A stretch of DNA of 16,801 nucleotides, taken from NCBI GenBank assembly GCA_910577075.1, contig CAJTKV010000039.1, forward strand, positions 1 through 16,801, written 5' to 3'. Positions within the stretch are counted from its first letter, which is position 1, and each line of letters opens with the position of its first letter. Source of the DNA: an uncultured Bacilli bacterium (GTDB lineage: Bacteria; Bacillota_I; Bacilli_A; RF39; UBA660). A model generated the notes under the pieces. That model was given only the letters and a program-made list of their open reading frames with translations, did no database searches and was not told the origin of the DNA. A program made the translations under genes and the position numbers. This document shows, in pieces, positions 1-6,394 of this stretch.

Positions 1-95
1 AATACTTTTTTAGTGTCCACTTTTTGTTGACAACTTCATTTAGTTGAATTAACTTTTTTTGTTGCCAAAATTCGACAAATAGATGAATGTTTTTT

Positions 96-104
96 TGTTA
101 TATT
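96..104 (+). promoter_or_regulatory. Extended -10 promoter of the spoIIB-like gene
   Basis: TG at 96-97, one base, then TATATT at 99-104 make an extended -10. No convincing -35 lies 17 bases upstream. The start codon at 120 is only 15 bases downstream of the box, and a Shine-Dalgarno GGTGAT (111-116) lies between, so the leader would be about nine bases. A perfect TTGACA at 27-32 has no matching -10 at a normal distance. The remaining bases 1-95 hold no gene that I can see. Confidence 0.5.
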
Positions 105-119
105 AATGATGGTGATTTT

Positions 120-559
120 ATGAAAAACATTCTAGCAATTATTTTAGGATTTGGTGCATCAATTCTCGTAGCCTTATTCTTTATGCCACATACTGAAGAT
201 GCAAGTAGTATACCCGTCATGAGTGAGATAACGACGAAAGCTATCCAAGTCGGAGTATTCTTAAATGAAGAAAAAGCCCTTACAGAAGCCAATCATTTGA
301 GGCCAGAGTAGTTAAAGAAAAGGGATATTTTTATCTTTACTACAGTGTTCTCAGTGAAGATGAAAATATAGAAAAGATTATGGCACATTTGGATAAAAAG
401 GGTATAAAATACTTTCTTAAGATAGTAAATACTTCTGAAGAATTTAAAGATAGTTTACTTCAATATGAAGAGATGATGAAGCGAACAACGTCTAATATTG
501 CCTTTTTAGAATTGAATAAGAGAATAATGGATATTTATGAGGCCTCTTATGAAAATTAA
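120..559 (+). pseudogene. SpoIIB-like SPOR-domain membrane protein, frameshifted
   Basis: A short cytoplasmic start, one membrane segment (about residues 2-20) and an extracytoplasmic region beginning AIQVGVFLNEEKALTEAN resemble a SPOR (peptidoglycan-binding) domain. The frame from ATG 120 stops at TAG 309-311. The frame one base back is open from 269 and continues the same domain as ARVVKEKGYFYLYYSV, running to TAA 557-559. Restoring one T to the TTT at 296-298 gives NHFEARVV and a single protein of about 146 residues. In Bacillus subtilis, spoIIB (a SPOR protein of septal engulfment) lies just upstream of radC, with maf between, so the position supports the name. The coding quality after the break suggests a recent mutation or a sequencing error rather than old decay. 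Shine-Dalgarno GGTGAT at 111-116 decides the ATG at 120. Confidence 0.7.
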
Positions 560-1229
560 AGACTTACCTAAAAACGAAATGCCTCGTGAACGTCTCTTGC
601 AATATGGCGTAGAAAACTTGAGTAACATAGATCTTTTGAGTATTATTCTTAGAACGGGAATAAAAGACATATCTGTAAGGGAATTATCTGCCGATATTTT
701 AAATAGTGTCGGGAGTTTAAATAACTTAGCTGATGCGGGAATACGGGAACTTTCCAATATCAAAGGCATGGGATCAGTTAAAGCTATAACTTTGATTGCT
801 GCTGTTGAACTTGGAAAGAGAATTAGCTCTCAAGAGATATCACTACACATGAAACTAAGCAATGTTGAACTTGTTCATAATGCTTTTAAAAAATACTTCA
901 TAAATCTCAAACAAGAAAAGTTTATCGCAATTTACTTAGACAATAAAAAATGCCTCATTTCCTACAAAGTTTTATCAATTGGTACAATTGATAAAACCAT
1001 CGTCCATCCACGCGATGTCTTTAATGAAGCTATTAAAGTATCAGCTTCTTCAATTATTGTTATGCATAATCATCCATCCTCAGATATTACCCCAAGCAAA
1101 GAAGATATTGATACGACAAATAGATTAGTGGAAACGGGACTAATAATGAATATTCCCATAATAGATCACATCATAACTAATGGAAAGGATTACTATAGTT
1201 TTTATGACAACCATTTTACGAATAATTAA
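549..1229 (+). CDS. radC: RadC family JAB/MPN-domain protein
   Basis: A protein of 226 residues belonging to the RadC (DUF2466) family. The N-terminal part (about residues 1-75) has the family opening KIKDLPKNEMPRERLLQYG and a helix-hairpin-helix-like stretch (SNIKGMGSVKA). The C-terminal JAB/MPN domain carries the metal-site motif HNHPSSD at about 173-179; most RadC proteins read HNHPSGD here. The cellular role of RadC is not settled: early DNA-repair assignments are doubted, although the fold is that of a JAMM metallohydrolase. I chose ATG 549 over the in-frame ATG 537 because GAGG at 539-542 is correctly spaced for 549 and the family normally starts MKIKDLP. It overlaps the end of the spoIIB-like gene by 11 bases and the mreC start by 26, which suggests translational coupling in one operon. 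Confidence 0.95.
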   Translation: MKIKDLPKNEMPRERLLQYGVENLSNIDLLSIILRTGIKDISVRELSADILNSVGSLNNLADAGIRELSNIKGMGSVKAITLIAAVELGKRISSQEISLHMKLSNVELVHNAFKKYFINLKQEKFIAIYLDNKKCLISYKVLSIGTIDKTIVHPRDVFNEAIKVSASSIIVMHNHPSSDITPSKEDIDTTNRLVETGLIMNIPIIDHIITNGKDYYSFYDNHFTNN

Positions 1230-1872
1230 AAAAAATTATTTTCTTATATTTATCTTAGCTCTTTTTATCTTTAAGAGTACCTTTATTAATCTTCTTGCCA
1301 ATATTAATACTCTAATAACGAAGCAAGATAATTATCCCAATGCTGAGATAAATATTTTAAAAGAAGAAAACAGTGCTTTAAAAGATGAATTAAAAAAATT
1401 ATCTAATCTAGATATCTATGCCAATTATGGCTATTCTTTAACACGTCTAAGTTATCGCAGTATGTATAATGATCACGAAATACACATTCAAGGCGGAGAT
1501 GATTTAAAGTATAAAGAAAATAACGCCGTCATCAATAGTGAAGGTCTAGTTGGTATAATAAGTAATGTAATGCCTCACGAATCTAAAGTTCAACTATTAT
1601 CCGGTGTACCCAATCTGAGTGTCAAAATAAATGATACATATGGGACCTTAAGTGCCTATGAAGAAGGCTTTTTAATTATCCGCAATATATCGAATTATTC
1701 CAAGATTGACTTAAATGATGAAGTTTATACATCAACACTAGGAGCAATCAAAGAAAAAATATTTATTGGCACCGTCTATAAAATTGAAGAAAGTGATATT
1801 GAAAAGAAAATATATGTCAAAAGTAAAGTTGATTTCCATAATCTTAATTACTTATACGTGGTGGGGGAATAA
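1204..1872 (+). CDS. mreC: Rod-shape-determining protein MreC
   Basis: MreC is the bitopic scaffold that links the elongation machinery to peptidoglycan synthases outside the membrane. This 222-residue protein has the expected plan: a short basic N-terminus, one membrane helix (about residues 11-30), a coiled coil (about 48-68, KEENSALKDELKKL) and a beta-rich periplasm-facing domain with the family-like stretch NSEGLVGIISNVMPHESKVQLLSG. It is shorter than typical Bacilli MreC (about 280 residues). The ATG at 1204 gives a normal short cytoplasmic tail. The in-frame ATG at 1180 has no Shine-Dalgarno, whereas GGAAAGGA (1181-1188) could serve 1204 at a long spacing. mreB, normally between radC and mreC, is absent. 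Confidence 0.85.
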   Translation: MTTILRIIKKNYFLIFILALFIFKSTFINLLANINTLITKQDNYPNAEINILKEENSALKDELKKLSNLDIYANYGYSLTRLSYRSMYNDHEIHIQGGDDLKYKENNAVINSEGLVGIISNVMPHESKVQLLSGVPNLSVKINDTYGTLSAYEEGFLIIRNISNYSKIDLNDEVYTSTLGAIKEKIFIGTVYKIEESDIEKKIYVKSKVDFHNLNYLYVVGE

Positions 1873-1874
1873 CT

Positions 1875-2237
1875 ATGTTTTTACTTATAGATTTTCTAAC
1901 TCACTCTTTTACAGGCATTTTCCTAACTAGTTTTATCATTATGTTAAAATATATAGATATTAAAAATTTTCTATTCAGTATATTTTTCTTTCTCCTTATA
2001 AGCGATGATTATTTTATCTTATTTATTCTCTGTTTAATGTATGCCATCGAATATGTCCTATCAAAGTATGTTAACTATAATCTTCTCTTTAGATTATCAT
2101 TATTTACTTTTTTTTATTTAATTATTAATAATATTGATGTTTCCTATTTTATAAATTTAATATTGGTTATTTTAATTCATTATTATAAATATAATAATAA
2201 TGGTGATTTCCTTGGTCAAAGACAAATATTTAAATAA
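1875..2237 (+). CDS. mreD: MreD-like integral membrane protein
   Basis: A 120-residue, very hydrophobic protein with about four predicted membrane segments, starting three bases after the mreC stop behind a good Shine-Dalgarno (GGGGGA at 1863-1868). Position directly after mreC and topology support MreD, the poorly conserved membrane partner of MreC in the elongasome. It is shorter than the usual 160-180 residues, and I see no diagnostic motif, so the name rests mainly on context. The C-terminal codons overlap the next gene. Confidence 0.6.
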   Translation: MFLLIDFLTHSFTGIFLTSFIIMLKYIDIKNFLFSIFFFLLISDDYFILFILCLMYAIEYVLSKYVNYNLLFRLSLFTFFYLIINNIDVSYFINLILVILIHYYKYNNNGDFLGQRQIFK

Positions 2238-2739
2238 TTTATTTATTAGAACAATTATTTCTATTATTCTACTTATCGTTATAAGTTTTTCCCTTAAGTT
2301 TAACTCTGCCTATGACATATTTTATAGACTAGTAAATGATACCAAAATAGATTATTACTATATAAATAGCAAAACAAAATCGATTATTGGCAATATTCTT
2401 GGCAAAAGAGAGCAATTTGTCTCCTCCAATAAATTAATTTACAAATCAATCGAAAAATATGGCAATGGTTTTAAGTTAACTACTGAGCAAAACTATGTGG
2501 TAAACAGTATTACACCAGGTGTTGTAATATTTATTGGCAATAAAGAAAATTTAGGACCAACGGTCATTGTTGAGAGTTCTAGTGGTGTATGTTATTGGTA
2601 TTCTAATATTGAATATATATCTGTCAATCTATATGATTATATTGATGAAAAGAGGATTATAGGCAGTACTATTGATGAAAATTTAATTTTAACTATTAGC
2701 AAGGATAATAAATACTTGAATTATGAAGACTATATTTAA
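2212..2739 (+). CDS. SpoIVFA-like membrane protein with degenerate M23 domain
   Basis: One membrane segment near the N-terminus (about residues 8-26) is followed by a linker and a C-terminal M23/LytM-like beta domain (about 95-150: NSITPGVVIFIGNKENLGPT, then VIVESSSGVCYWYSNIEYIS). The zinc ligands of active M23 peptidases (HxxxD and HxH) are missing: the site that normally reads YGHL is CYWYSN. This fits SpoIVFA, which in sporulating Bacilli holds and restrains the membrane protease SpoIVFB. The gene next door is SpoIVFB, the same order as in Bacillus subtilis. The start is uncertain. TTG at 2212 is four bases after GGTGAT (2202-2207), whereas ATG at 2200 has no ribosome-binding site. It overlaps mreD by 26 bases and spoIVFB by 17. 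Confidence 0.7.
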   Translation: MVKDKYLNNLFIRTIISIILLIVISFSLKFNSAYDIFYRLVNDTKIDYYYINSKTKSIIGNILGKREQFVSSNKLIYKSIEKYGNGFKLTTEQNYVVNSITPGVVIFIGNKENLGPTVIVESSSGVCYWYSNIEYISVNLYDYIDEKRIIGSTIDENLILTISKDNKYLNYEDYI

Positions 2740-3445
2740 AATTCATTTTTCTTTTCTTGTTTTTGTCCTTCTATTGCTATTTTCAGGATATATTAATTAT
2801 GTCATAATATTTTTTCTTATAATCATCACCCATGAATTAGGCCATATCATCATGCTTAAATTATTGGGCTATAAAGTTACGAAAATCATTCTTTATCCCA
2901 TGGGAGGCATCATTACTACCAATATCAATATAAATATTTCCTCAAATAAATTATTTTTAATAAGCATAAGTGGTATATTAATGCAGTTAGTTTTATATCT
3001 TATAGTGCCCGTTTCTCTTAACAACTATGAATTATTTTTAAATCTCAATAAAATGCTTATTATCTATAATCTTCTACCTGTCTATCCTTTAGATGGCTAC
3101 AAGATATATCTTTCAATACTTGAAAGGGTTGTTCCTTATAGCATAGCTATAAAGCTCTTCTATGGAATAAGCTTTATAAGTATATTTATTCTTTTTTATT
3201 ACACCAAGAGTATAATAATTTTTATCTATTTATATTATCTAAATATCTCATACATCTTAAATTATAAGTATTATATGCATAAATTTTTATTAGAGAGATA
3301 TCTCTATAAATTTAAATATTGTAAAATAAAATATGTAAGTAGTATAAATATGTTATTTAAGACTAGATATAATTATATTAAATATGGTAATATATATATC
3401 GAAGAAAAAGATGCATTATCCCATAATTTTGTCTCTAATCATTGA
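2723..3445 (+). CDS. spoIVFB: SpoIVFB-like site-2 intramembrane metalloprotease
   Basis: A polytopic membrane protein of 240 residues in the M50 (S2P) family. The zinc motif HELGH is at residues 37-41, inside a membrane segment. A YPMGG element follows, and the third ligand lies in YPLDG (Asp124), as in SpoIVFB of Bacillus subtilis, which cleaves pro-sigma-K. The C-terminal part (about 190-240) is a basic, Tyr-rich cytoplasmic tail with no CBS domain that I can recognise. The start overlaps the spoIVFA-like gene by 17 bases and has no clear Shine-Dalgarno, so translation is probably coupled. Whether this organism sporulates cannot be told from the window; the protease could process another membrane substrate. 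Confidence 0.87.
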   Translation: MKTIFKIHFSFLVFVLLLLFSGYINYVIIFFLIIITHELGHIIMLKLLGYKVTKIILYPMGGIITTNININISSNKLFLISISGILMQLVLYLIVPVSLNNYELFLNLNKMLIIYNLLPVYPLDGYKIYLSILERVVPYSIAIKLFYGISFISIFILFYYTKSIIIFIYLYYLNISYILNYKYYMHKFLLERYLYKFKYCKIKYVSSINMLFKTRYNYIKYGNIYIEEKDALSHNFVSNH

Positions 3446-3470
3446 CAAAGAGACTTTATTTTGATAATAT
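3442..3470 (+). promoter_or_regulatory. Promoter of the rplU-prp-rpmA operon
   Basis: A perfect TTGACA (-35) at 3442-3447 is followed after 17 bases by TAATAT at 3465-3470, with transcription expected to begin near 3477. The -35 overlaps the last codon of spoIVFB. A weak six-base inverted repeat (GTCTCT 3431-3436, AGAGAC 3449-3454) brackets the -35 and is followed by a T-rich stretch. It could end upstream transcripts poorly. Confidence 0.7.
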
Positions 3471-3476
3471 CTAAGA

Positions 3477-3570
3477 TGTTTGTAAGTCTTTCTTACGAAC
3501 CGCACTAAAGAGGTTAAAGATGGATTTTCCACACCTTAAAGGCGAGTCTTCAAAAAAATTAATAAGGAGG
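3477..3570 (+). ncRNA. Ribosomal protein L21 leader (cis-regulatory RNA)
   Basis: The region between the promoter and rplU folds into several elements. They are an eight-pair stem TTTGTAAG/CTTACGAA (3479-3486 with 3492-3499, one G-U pair), a short AACC/GGTT stem (3498-3501 with 3512-3515) closing GCACTAAAGA, and a small TGGA/TCCA hairpin inside AAGATGGATTTTCCACACC. Position, size and these elements match my recollection of the L21 leader family found upstream of rplU in Firmicutes, where L21 or another product is thought to control the operon. A covariance search with the L21 leader model would settle it. The Shine-Dalgarno AAGGAGG (3564-3570) follows. Confidence 0.65.
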
Positions 3571-3576
3571 TTAAGT

Positions 3577-3876
3577 ATGAAAGCAGTATTCGAAACTGGT
3601 GGAAAGCAATATTACGTTGCTGAAGGTGATGTTATCTATGTTGAAAAACTAGATGCCGAAGTTGGATCAAACATTGATTTTGATTTAGTTCACAGTGTTG
3701 GTGACAAGATTGGTACACCATATGTTAAAGGTGCTAAAGTTACATGTTTAGTTGAAAAACATGGTAAGGCTAAAAAAATTGTGGTATTTAAATATAGACC
3801 TAAGAAAAAATACCGTAATACAAAAGGTCATAGACAACCATATACAAAGCTTGTTGTTAAGAAAATTGTAGGTTAA
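3577..3876 (+). CDS. rplU: 50S ribosomal protein L21
   Basis: The 99-residue protein begins with MKAVFETGGKQYYVAEGD, the conserved L21 opening, and ends with the RNA-binding stretch KYRPKKKYRNTKGHRQPYT. Length is normal for bacterial L21, which binds 23S rRNA in the large subunit. ATG 3577 is fixed by AAGGAGG six bases upstream and by the family start; in-frame codons reaching back to 3520 belong to the leader RNA. First gene of the rplU-prp-rpmA operon. Confidence 0.98.
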   Translation: MKAVFETGGKQYYVAEGDVIYVEKLDAEVGSNIDFDLVHSVGDKIGTPYVKGAKVTCLVEKHGKAKKIVVFKYRPKKKYRNTKGHRQPYTKLVVKKIVG

Positions 3877-3877
3877 T

Positions 3878-4189
3878 ATGATTAAGGTAAATATTAATAA
3901 TAGACAAATTACTATAACAGGGCATGCTGATTATGCTGATTATGGCAAAGATATCGTCTGTGCTAGCTGTTCTAGTATTGTTATTACGAGTATCAACGCT
4001 GCTTTAAGATATGATAAAAATGTCTTAAATTATGAAGAGGCCGAGGGAAGGATTTTCATTAATATATTGCGTGATGACGAATTTGTCAGAATCATTATTG
4101 ATAATATGCTTACAATGCTAGAAGAATTAGCATTAACTTATAAAAAAAATATTAAAATAGTAAAGGAGGGCTCATTATGGACTTTATGA
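3878..4189 (+). CDS. prp: Ribosomal-processing cysteine protease Prp (YsxB)
   Basis: A protein of 103 residues in the Prp/YsxB family. Prp removes the N-terminal extension of ribosomal protein L27 before ribosome assembly in Firmicutes and relatives. The catalytic pair is visible as His16 in ITGHADY and Cys28 in GKDIVCASCSS, with the expected spacing. It begins one base after the rplU stop and overlaps the rpmA start by 13 bases. The gene order rplU-prp-rpmA is the conserved one, and the next gene encodes an L27 with the matching cleavage site. Confidence 0.95.
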   Translation: MIKVNINNRQITITGHADYADYGKDIVCASCSSIVITSINAALRYDKNVLNYEEAEGRIFINILRDDEFVRIIIDNMLTMLEELALTYKKNIKIVKEGSLWTL

Positions 4190-4464
4190 AATTGAATATT
4201 CAATTATTTGCCCACGTAAAAGCTCAAGGTTCAACTCACAATGGTCGTGATAGTGCTGGTCGTCGTCTAGGAGCAAAATCTGCTGATGGTCAAATTATCA
4301 ATGCTGGCTCAATCATTTATAGACAAAGAGGTACAAAGATTTATCCAGGTAAGAATGTTGGAATGGGTAAGGATCACACATTATTTGCTCTAGTTAGAGG
4401 TACAGTTAGATACGAAAGATGTGGCAAGAATAAGAAAAAAGTTAGTGTTTACGAAGAAAAGTAG
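4177..4464 (+). CDS. rpmA: 50S ribosomal protein L27 with Prp-cleaved N-terminal extension
   Basis: The 95-residue protein has the L27 core (QGSTHNGRDSAGRRLGAKSADGQ, cut here as GSTHNGRDSAGRRLG). It is preceded by the extension MDFMKLNIQLFA, whose LxxQxFA-like end is the Prp cleavage site, so the mature protein should begin at His13. The N-terminus of mature L27 reaches the peptidyl-transferase centre, which is why the extension must be removed. ATG 4177 is seven bases after AGGAGG (4164-4169). ATG 4186 is possible but too far from it. The stop lies inside the terminator hairpin. obg, which usually follows rpmA, is not here. Confidence 0.98.
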   Translation: MDFMKLNIQLFAHVKAQGSTHNGRDSAGRRLGAKSADGQIINAGSIIYRQRGTKIYPGKNVGMGKDHTLFALVRGTVRYERCGKNKKKVSVYEEK

Positions 4465-4480
4465 TAAACACTTTTTCTTT
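4444..4480 (+). terminator. Rho-independent terminator overlapping the end of rpmA
   Basis: A nine-base perfect stem AGTGTTTAC (4444-4452) / GTAAACACT (4464-4472) with an 11-base loop is followed by a T-rich tail (TTTTTCTTT). The left arm lies in rpmA codons and the stop codon sits at the base of the right arm. Confidence 0.8.
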
Positions 4481-4489
4481 GTCCTTTTA

Positions 4490-4518
4490 TTGAAATAATG
4501 TCGGTGATGTGATAAATT
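4490..4518 (+). promoter_or_regulatory. Promoter of the small-membrane-protein/UbiB operon
   Basis: TTGAAA at 4490-4495, a 17-base spacer, then TAAATT at 4513-4518 preceded by TGA (extended -10). Transcription would start near 4525, at the first base of the Shine-Dalgarno AGAGGT (4525-4530), leaving a leader of about 12 bases before ATG 4537. Confidence 0.55.
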
Positions 4519-4536
4519 AGATGTAGAGGTATTATT

Positions 4537-4692
4537 ATGAGATATGCATTTGTAAGTTTAAGTATTATAGCAATATGGATTTCGATGCTAATATTAATTA
4601 TTGCTACAGATTATTCAGGTATCATCTTGCCCGTTATCGCGCTTATTTTAACTGTTATTATATTTGAAATAGGAGTATGTTCGCGAAAATGA
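4537..4692 (+). CDS. Small two-helix membrane protein (51 residues)
   Basis: The reading frame encodes 51 residues with two hydrophobic helices (about residues 4-22 and 26-45) and a short basic end (CSRK). It has a good Shine-Dalgarno AGAGGT (4525-4530), a promoter of the style used elsewhere in the window, and an ATGA-type overlap with the following kinase gene, so I consider it real. I do not recognise a family. The first helix (IAIWISMLILII) resembles that of the 62-residue protein encoded directly after the kinase (ICMWISMIAIII), which suggests the two are paralogues flanking the kinase. Confidence 0.7.
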   Translation: MRYAFVSLSIIAIWISMLILIIATDYSGIILPVIALILTVIIFEIGVCSRK

Positions 4693-6140
4693 AGAGAGTT
4701 AGTAATCTTATAGGTACCTTTGTAAACATATATTTAAGTGGCAACTCCAATAAGGAAAGTCTTTATAAAAAAGCCTTATTTTACTATCTAAAAGATAAAG
4801 GGGGAGTTTATAATAAATTTCTTCAAGTTTTATGTATAACAAATAAATTTATGGATGGATGGGGCACTACCCAAGAGTATAAAGTATTCAATCAAGCCAC
4901 ATCTGAATATATTGACTTAAAAAAATATATCGACATCTCCTCATTAAAATCCTATGATGAAAAGCCGATTGGTATTGGGTCATTTGCTCAAGTATATAGA
5001 GGAGTATTAAAAAATGGCGATATAGTTGCTATTAAGGTTTTAAAGCCGAGTATTTCTAATGATTTAAAAAGAGATTTAAAAAAACTTGGTAAACTCGTTT
5101 CCTTTGTTGGGTTATTTATGAAAAACTTTATTATTGATGTCAAAAAGGCCTATCAGGAATTTCAAGAGACTTGTCTAAGAGAGACTGACTATATCAGTGA
5201 AATTGCCAATATTGACTATTTTTATGAATTATATTCCCAACATCAATATATCAAAATACCCAAGGTCTATCATGAATTATCCAATTCCAATGTCATAGTT
5301 CAAGAATTCATTGAAGGCGTATCATTAGCTGATTTAATGACCAATAACAATAACGAAGAGACTTTGTGGGATACCTGCCAAAAATTAACAGGATCAAATA
5401 TATGGCTTCAATTAACTGTAGTAGGGGGAGAACTTTTAAGGACGGCTATGACGAAAGATTTTGTCTATGGGGATCCCCACCCAGGCAATATTATTTTACT
5501 TAAAGATAATAAAGTATCATTCGTTGATTTTGGCATTGTGGCAAGAAAGCCCATCTCTCATCGGGCCTTTTTCGATTGGACTAAATCCTATTATAATATT
5601 TTGACGTCCAATAAAGAGAGTAATAATTTCTATAGTATTATTAATACAACATGTCAGTGTTTTTGCCCAGATTTTATCAATGCCCTAAATATTTGCACGG
5701 ATAACAAAATCGTTGACTATATTAGCAATGCTCTTGCCAATAAATTTAATCAGGTAAGACCAAATAATCGAGAATTTGATGAACTAATGGATAACGGACA
5801 TATGCTTAAGATATTTACGCAATTTATGAATAATAAAAATATCTTCAATCTAAGTATGGACATGCGCAACTTTTCACTTATCAAAGCGATGCAGGCCTTC
5901 ATATGCACCTTAAGTACTATAGATTCAAAGTTTAAATCTCATAATTACACAAATTTAATGATTTTTTCCATCGAATATGCTTTATCAGCTATTGAAAACG
6001 AAGATGTACCATTTGACTACATTGATAATACGAAATATAGCAAGTCGGAAAGTCTAGAGATAATTGATTCTATTCTTTCTTCACTTGCCGAGGGAGATGA
6101 ATTTCTCTTTCAAAATATCTATAAGGAGATGATTAGATGA
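4689..6140 (+). CDS. ABC1/UbiB (AarF) family atypical protein kinase
   Basis: The protein of about 483 residues has the UbiB-like core. It shows a nucleotide-loop region GIGSFAQVY (95-103), where classical members read AASIAQVH, and AIKVLKP with Lys116. The catalytic/metal segment is YGDPHPGN (DPHPGN 262-267), and DFG is at 280-282. The N-terminal KxGQ signature is degenerate (KGGVYNKFLQVL). Members bind and hydrolyse ATP at the membrane and support quinone or lipid metabolism; the substrate here is unknown. No C-terminal membrane hairpin is present, although many relatives have one. Instead a separate two-helix gene follows by ATGA overlap. ATG 4689 forms an ATGA overlap with the preceding stop. 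ATG 4677 is the alternative, but AGGAG (4671-4675) would be only one base from it. Confidence 0.87.
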   Translation: MKRVSNLIGTFVNIYLSGNSNKESLYKKALFYYLKDKGGVYNKFLQVLCITNKFMDGWGTTQEYKVFNQATSEYIDLKKYIDISSLKSYDEKPIGIGSFAQVYRGVLKNGDIVAIKVLKPSISNDLKRDLKKLGKLVSFVGLFMKNFIIDVKKAYQEFQETCLRETDYISEIANIDYFYELYSQHQYIKIPKVYHELSNSNVIVQEFIEGVSLADLMTNNNNEETLWDTCQKLTGSNIWLQLTVVGGELLRTAMTKDFVYGDPHPGNIILLKDNKVSFVDFGIVARKPISHRAFFDWTKSYYNILTSNKESNNFYSIINTTCQCFCPDFINALNICTDNKIVDYISNALANKFNQVRPNNREFDELMDNGHMLKIFTQFMNNKNIFNLSMDMRNFSLIKAMQAFICTLSTIDSKFKSHNYTNLMIFSIEYALSAIENEDVPFDYIDNTKYSKSESLEIIDSILSSLAEGDEFLFQNIYKEMIR

Positions 6141-6325
6141 AAGATTCTAAAAAAATGTTGATGTATATAAAATATCCCTATACAGCTCTTATTATAATTT
6201 GTATGTGGATTTCTATGATTGCCATAATTATTAAACAAAATGGTGAAAATCTAGAAGTATTAGTAACTCTAACGTCTTTAACGACAATTTATCTTGCCTG
6301 GCGTGGTTTTAAAGTCGTCAAGTAA
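6137..6325 (+). CDS. Small two-helix membrane protein (62 residues)
   Basis: A basic N-terminus (KDSKK) is followed by two membrane helices (about residues 15-33 and 41-57), with a basic end. The start overlaps the kinase stop (ATGA at 6137-6140) and GGAG at 6124-6127 provides a Shine-Dalgarno. The first helix shares WISM and several flanking positions with the 51-residue protein upstream of the kinase (about 10 identities over 21 aligned residues). It may act as a detached membrane anchor for the kinase, which is inference from the missing C-terminal hairpin of the kinase. No known family recognised. Confidence 0.75.
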   Translation: MKDSKKMLMYIKYPYTALIIICMWISMIAIIIKQNGENLEVLVTLTSLTTIYLAWRGFKVVK

Positions 6326-6331
6326 AATTAT

Positions 6332-6359
6332 AAAATATCGCATAACTGTGATATTTTTT
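6332..6359 (+). terminator. Rho-independent terminator after the UbiB operon
   Basis: An eleven-pair stem AAAATATCGCA (6332-6342) / TGTGATATTTT (6347-6357), with one G-U pair and a TAAC tetraloop, ends in a run of T to 6359. Confidence 0.8.
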
Positions 6360-6367
6360 CTTATTCA

Positions 6368-6376
6368 TGATATAAT
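6368..6376 (+). promoter_or_regulatory. Extended -10 promoter of trmB
   Basis: TG (6368-6369), one base, then TATAAT (6371-6376). The -35 region would fall in the preceding terminator and does not match the consensus. The start codon at 6395 is 18 bases downstream, with the Shine-Dalgarno GAGGTG at 6383-6388, so the leader is about 12 bases. Confidence 0.65.
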
Positions 6377-6394
6377 ACCTTTGAGGTGTTTAAA

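Noticed and set aside
12..19. AGTGTCCA at 12-19 recurs at 7640-7647, upstream of the spoIIB-like and parC promoters.
   Set aside because: Only two copies at different distances from the promoters, and no symmetry; an eight-base repeat can occur by chance.
27..46. TTGACA at 27-32 and a small CAACT/AGTTG hairpin at 31-46.
   Set aside because: No -10 at a usable distance, and the hairpin has only five pairs without a directly following T run.
1180..1203. ATG 1180 as the mreC start.
   Set aside because: No Shine-Dalgarno, and it would add residues encoded in the radC frame overlap; ATG 1204 gives the normal short tail.
3431..3460. GTCTCT/AGAGAC inverted repeat as a terminator of the mre-spoIVF operon.
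   Set aside because: Only six pairs with a 12-base loop that contains the rplU -35; the T-rich tail is interrupted. Noted only under the promoter.
6138..6140. Possible use of TGA as tryptophan (Mycoplasma-type code).
   Set aside because: TGA here lies in an ATGA stop-start overlap with a real gene, a second TGA ends the 51-residue gene in the same way, and conserved Trp residues are TGG.
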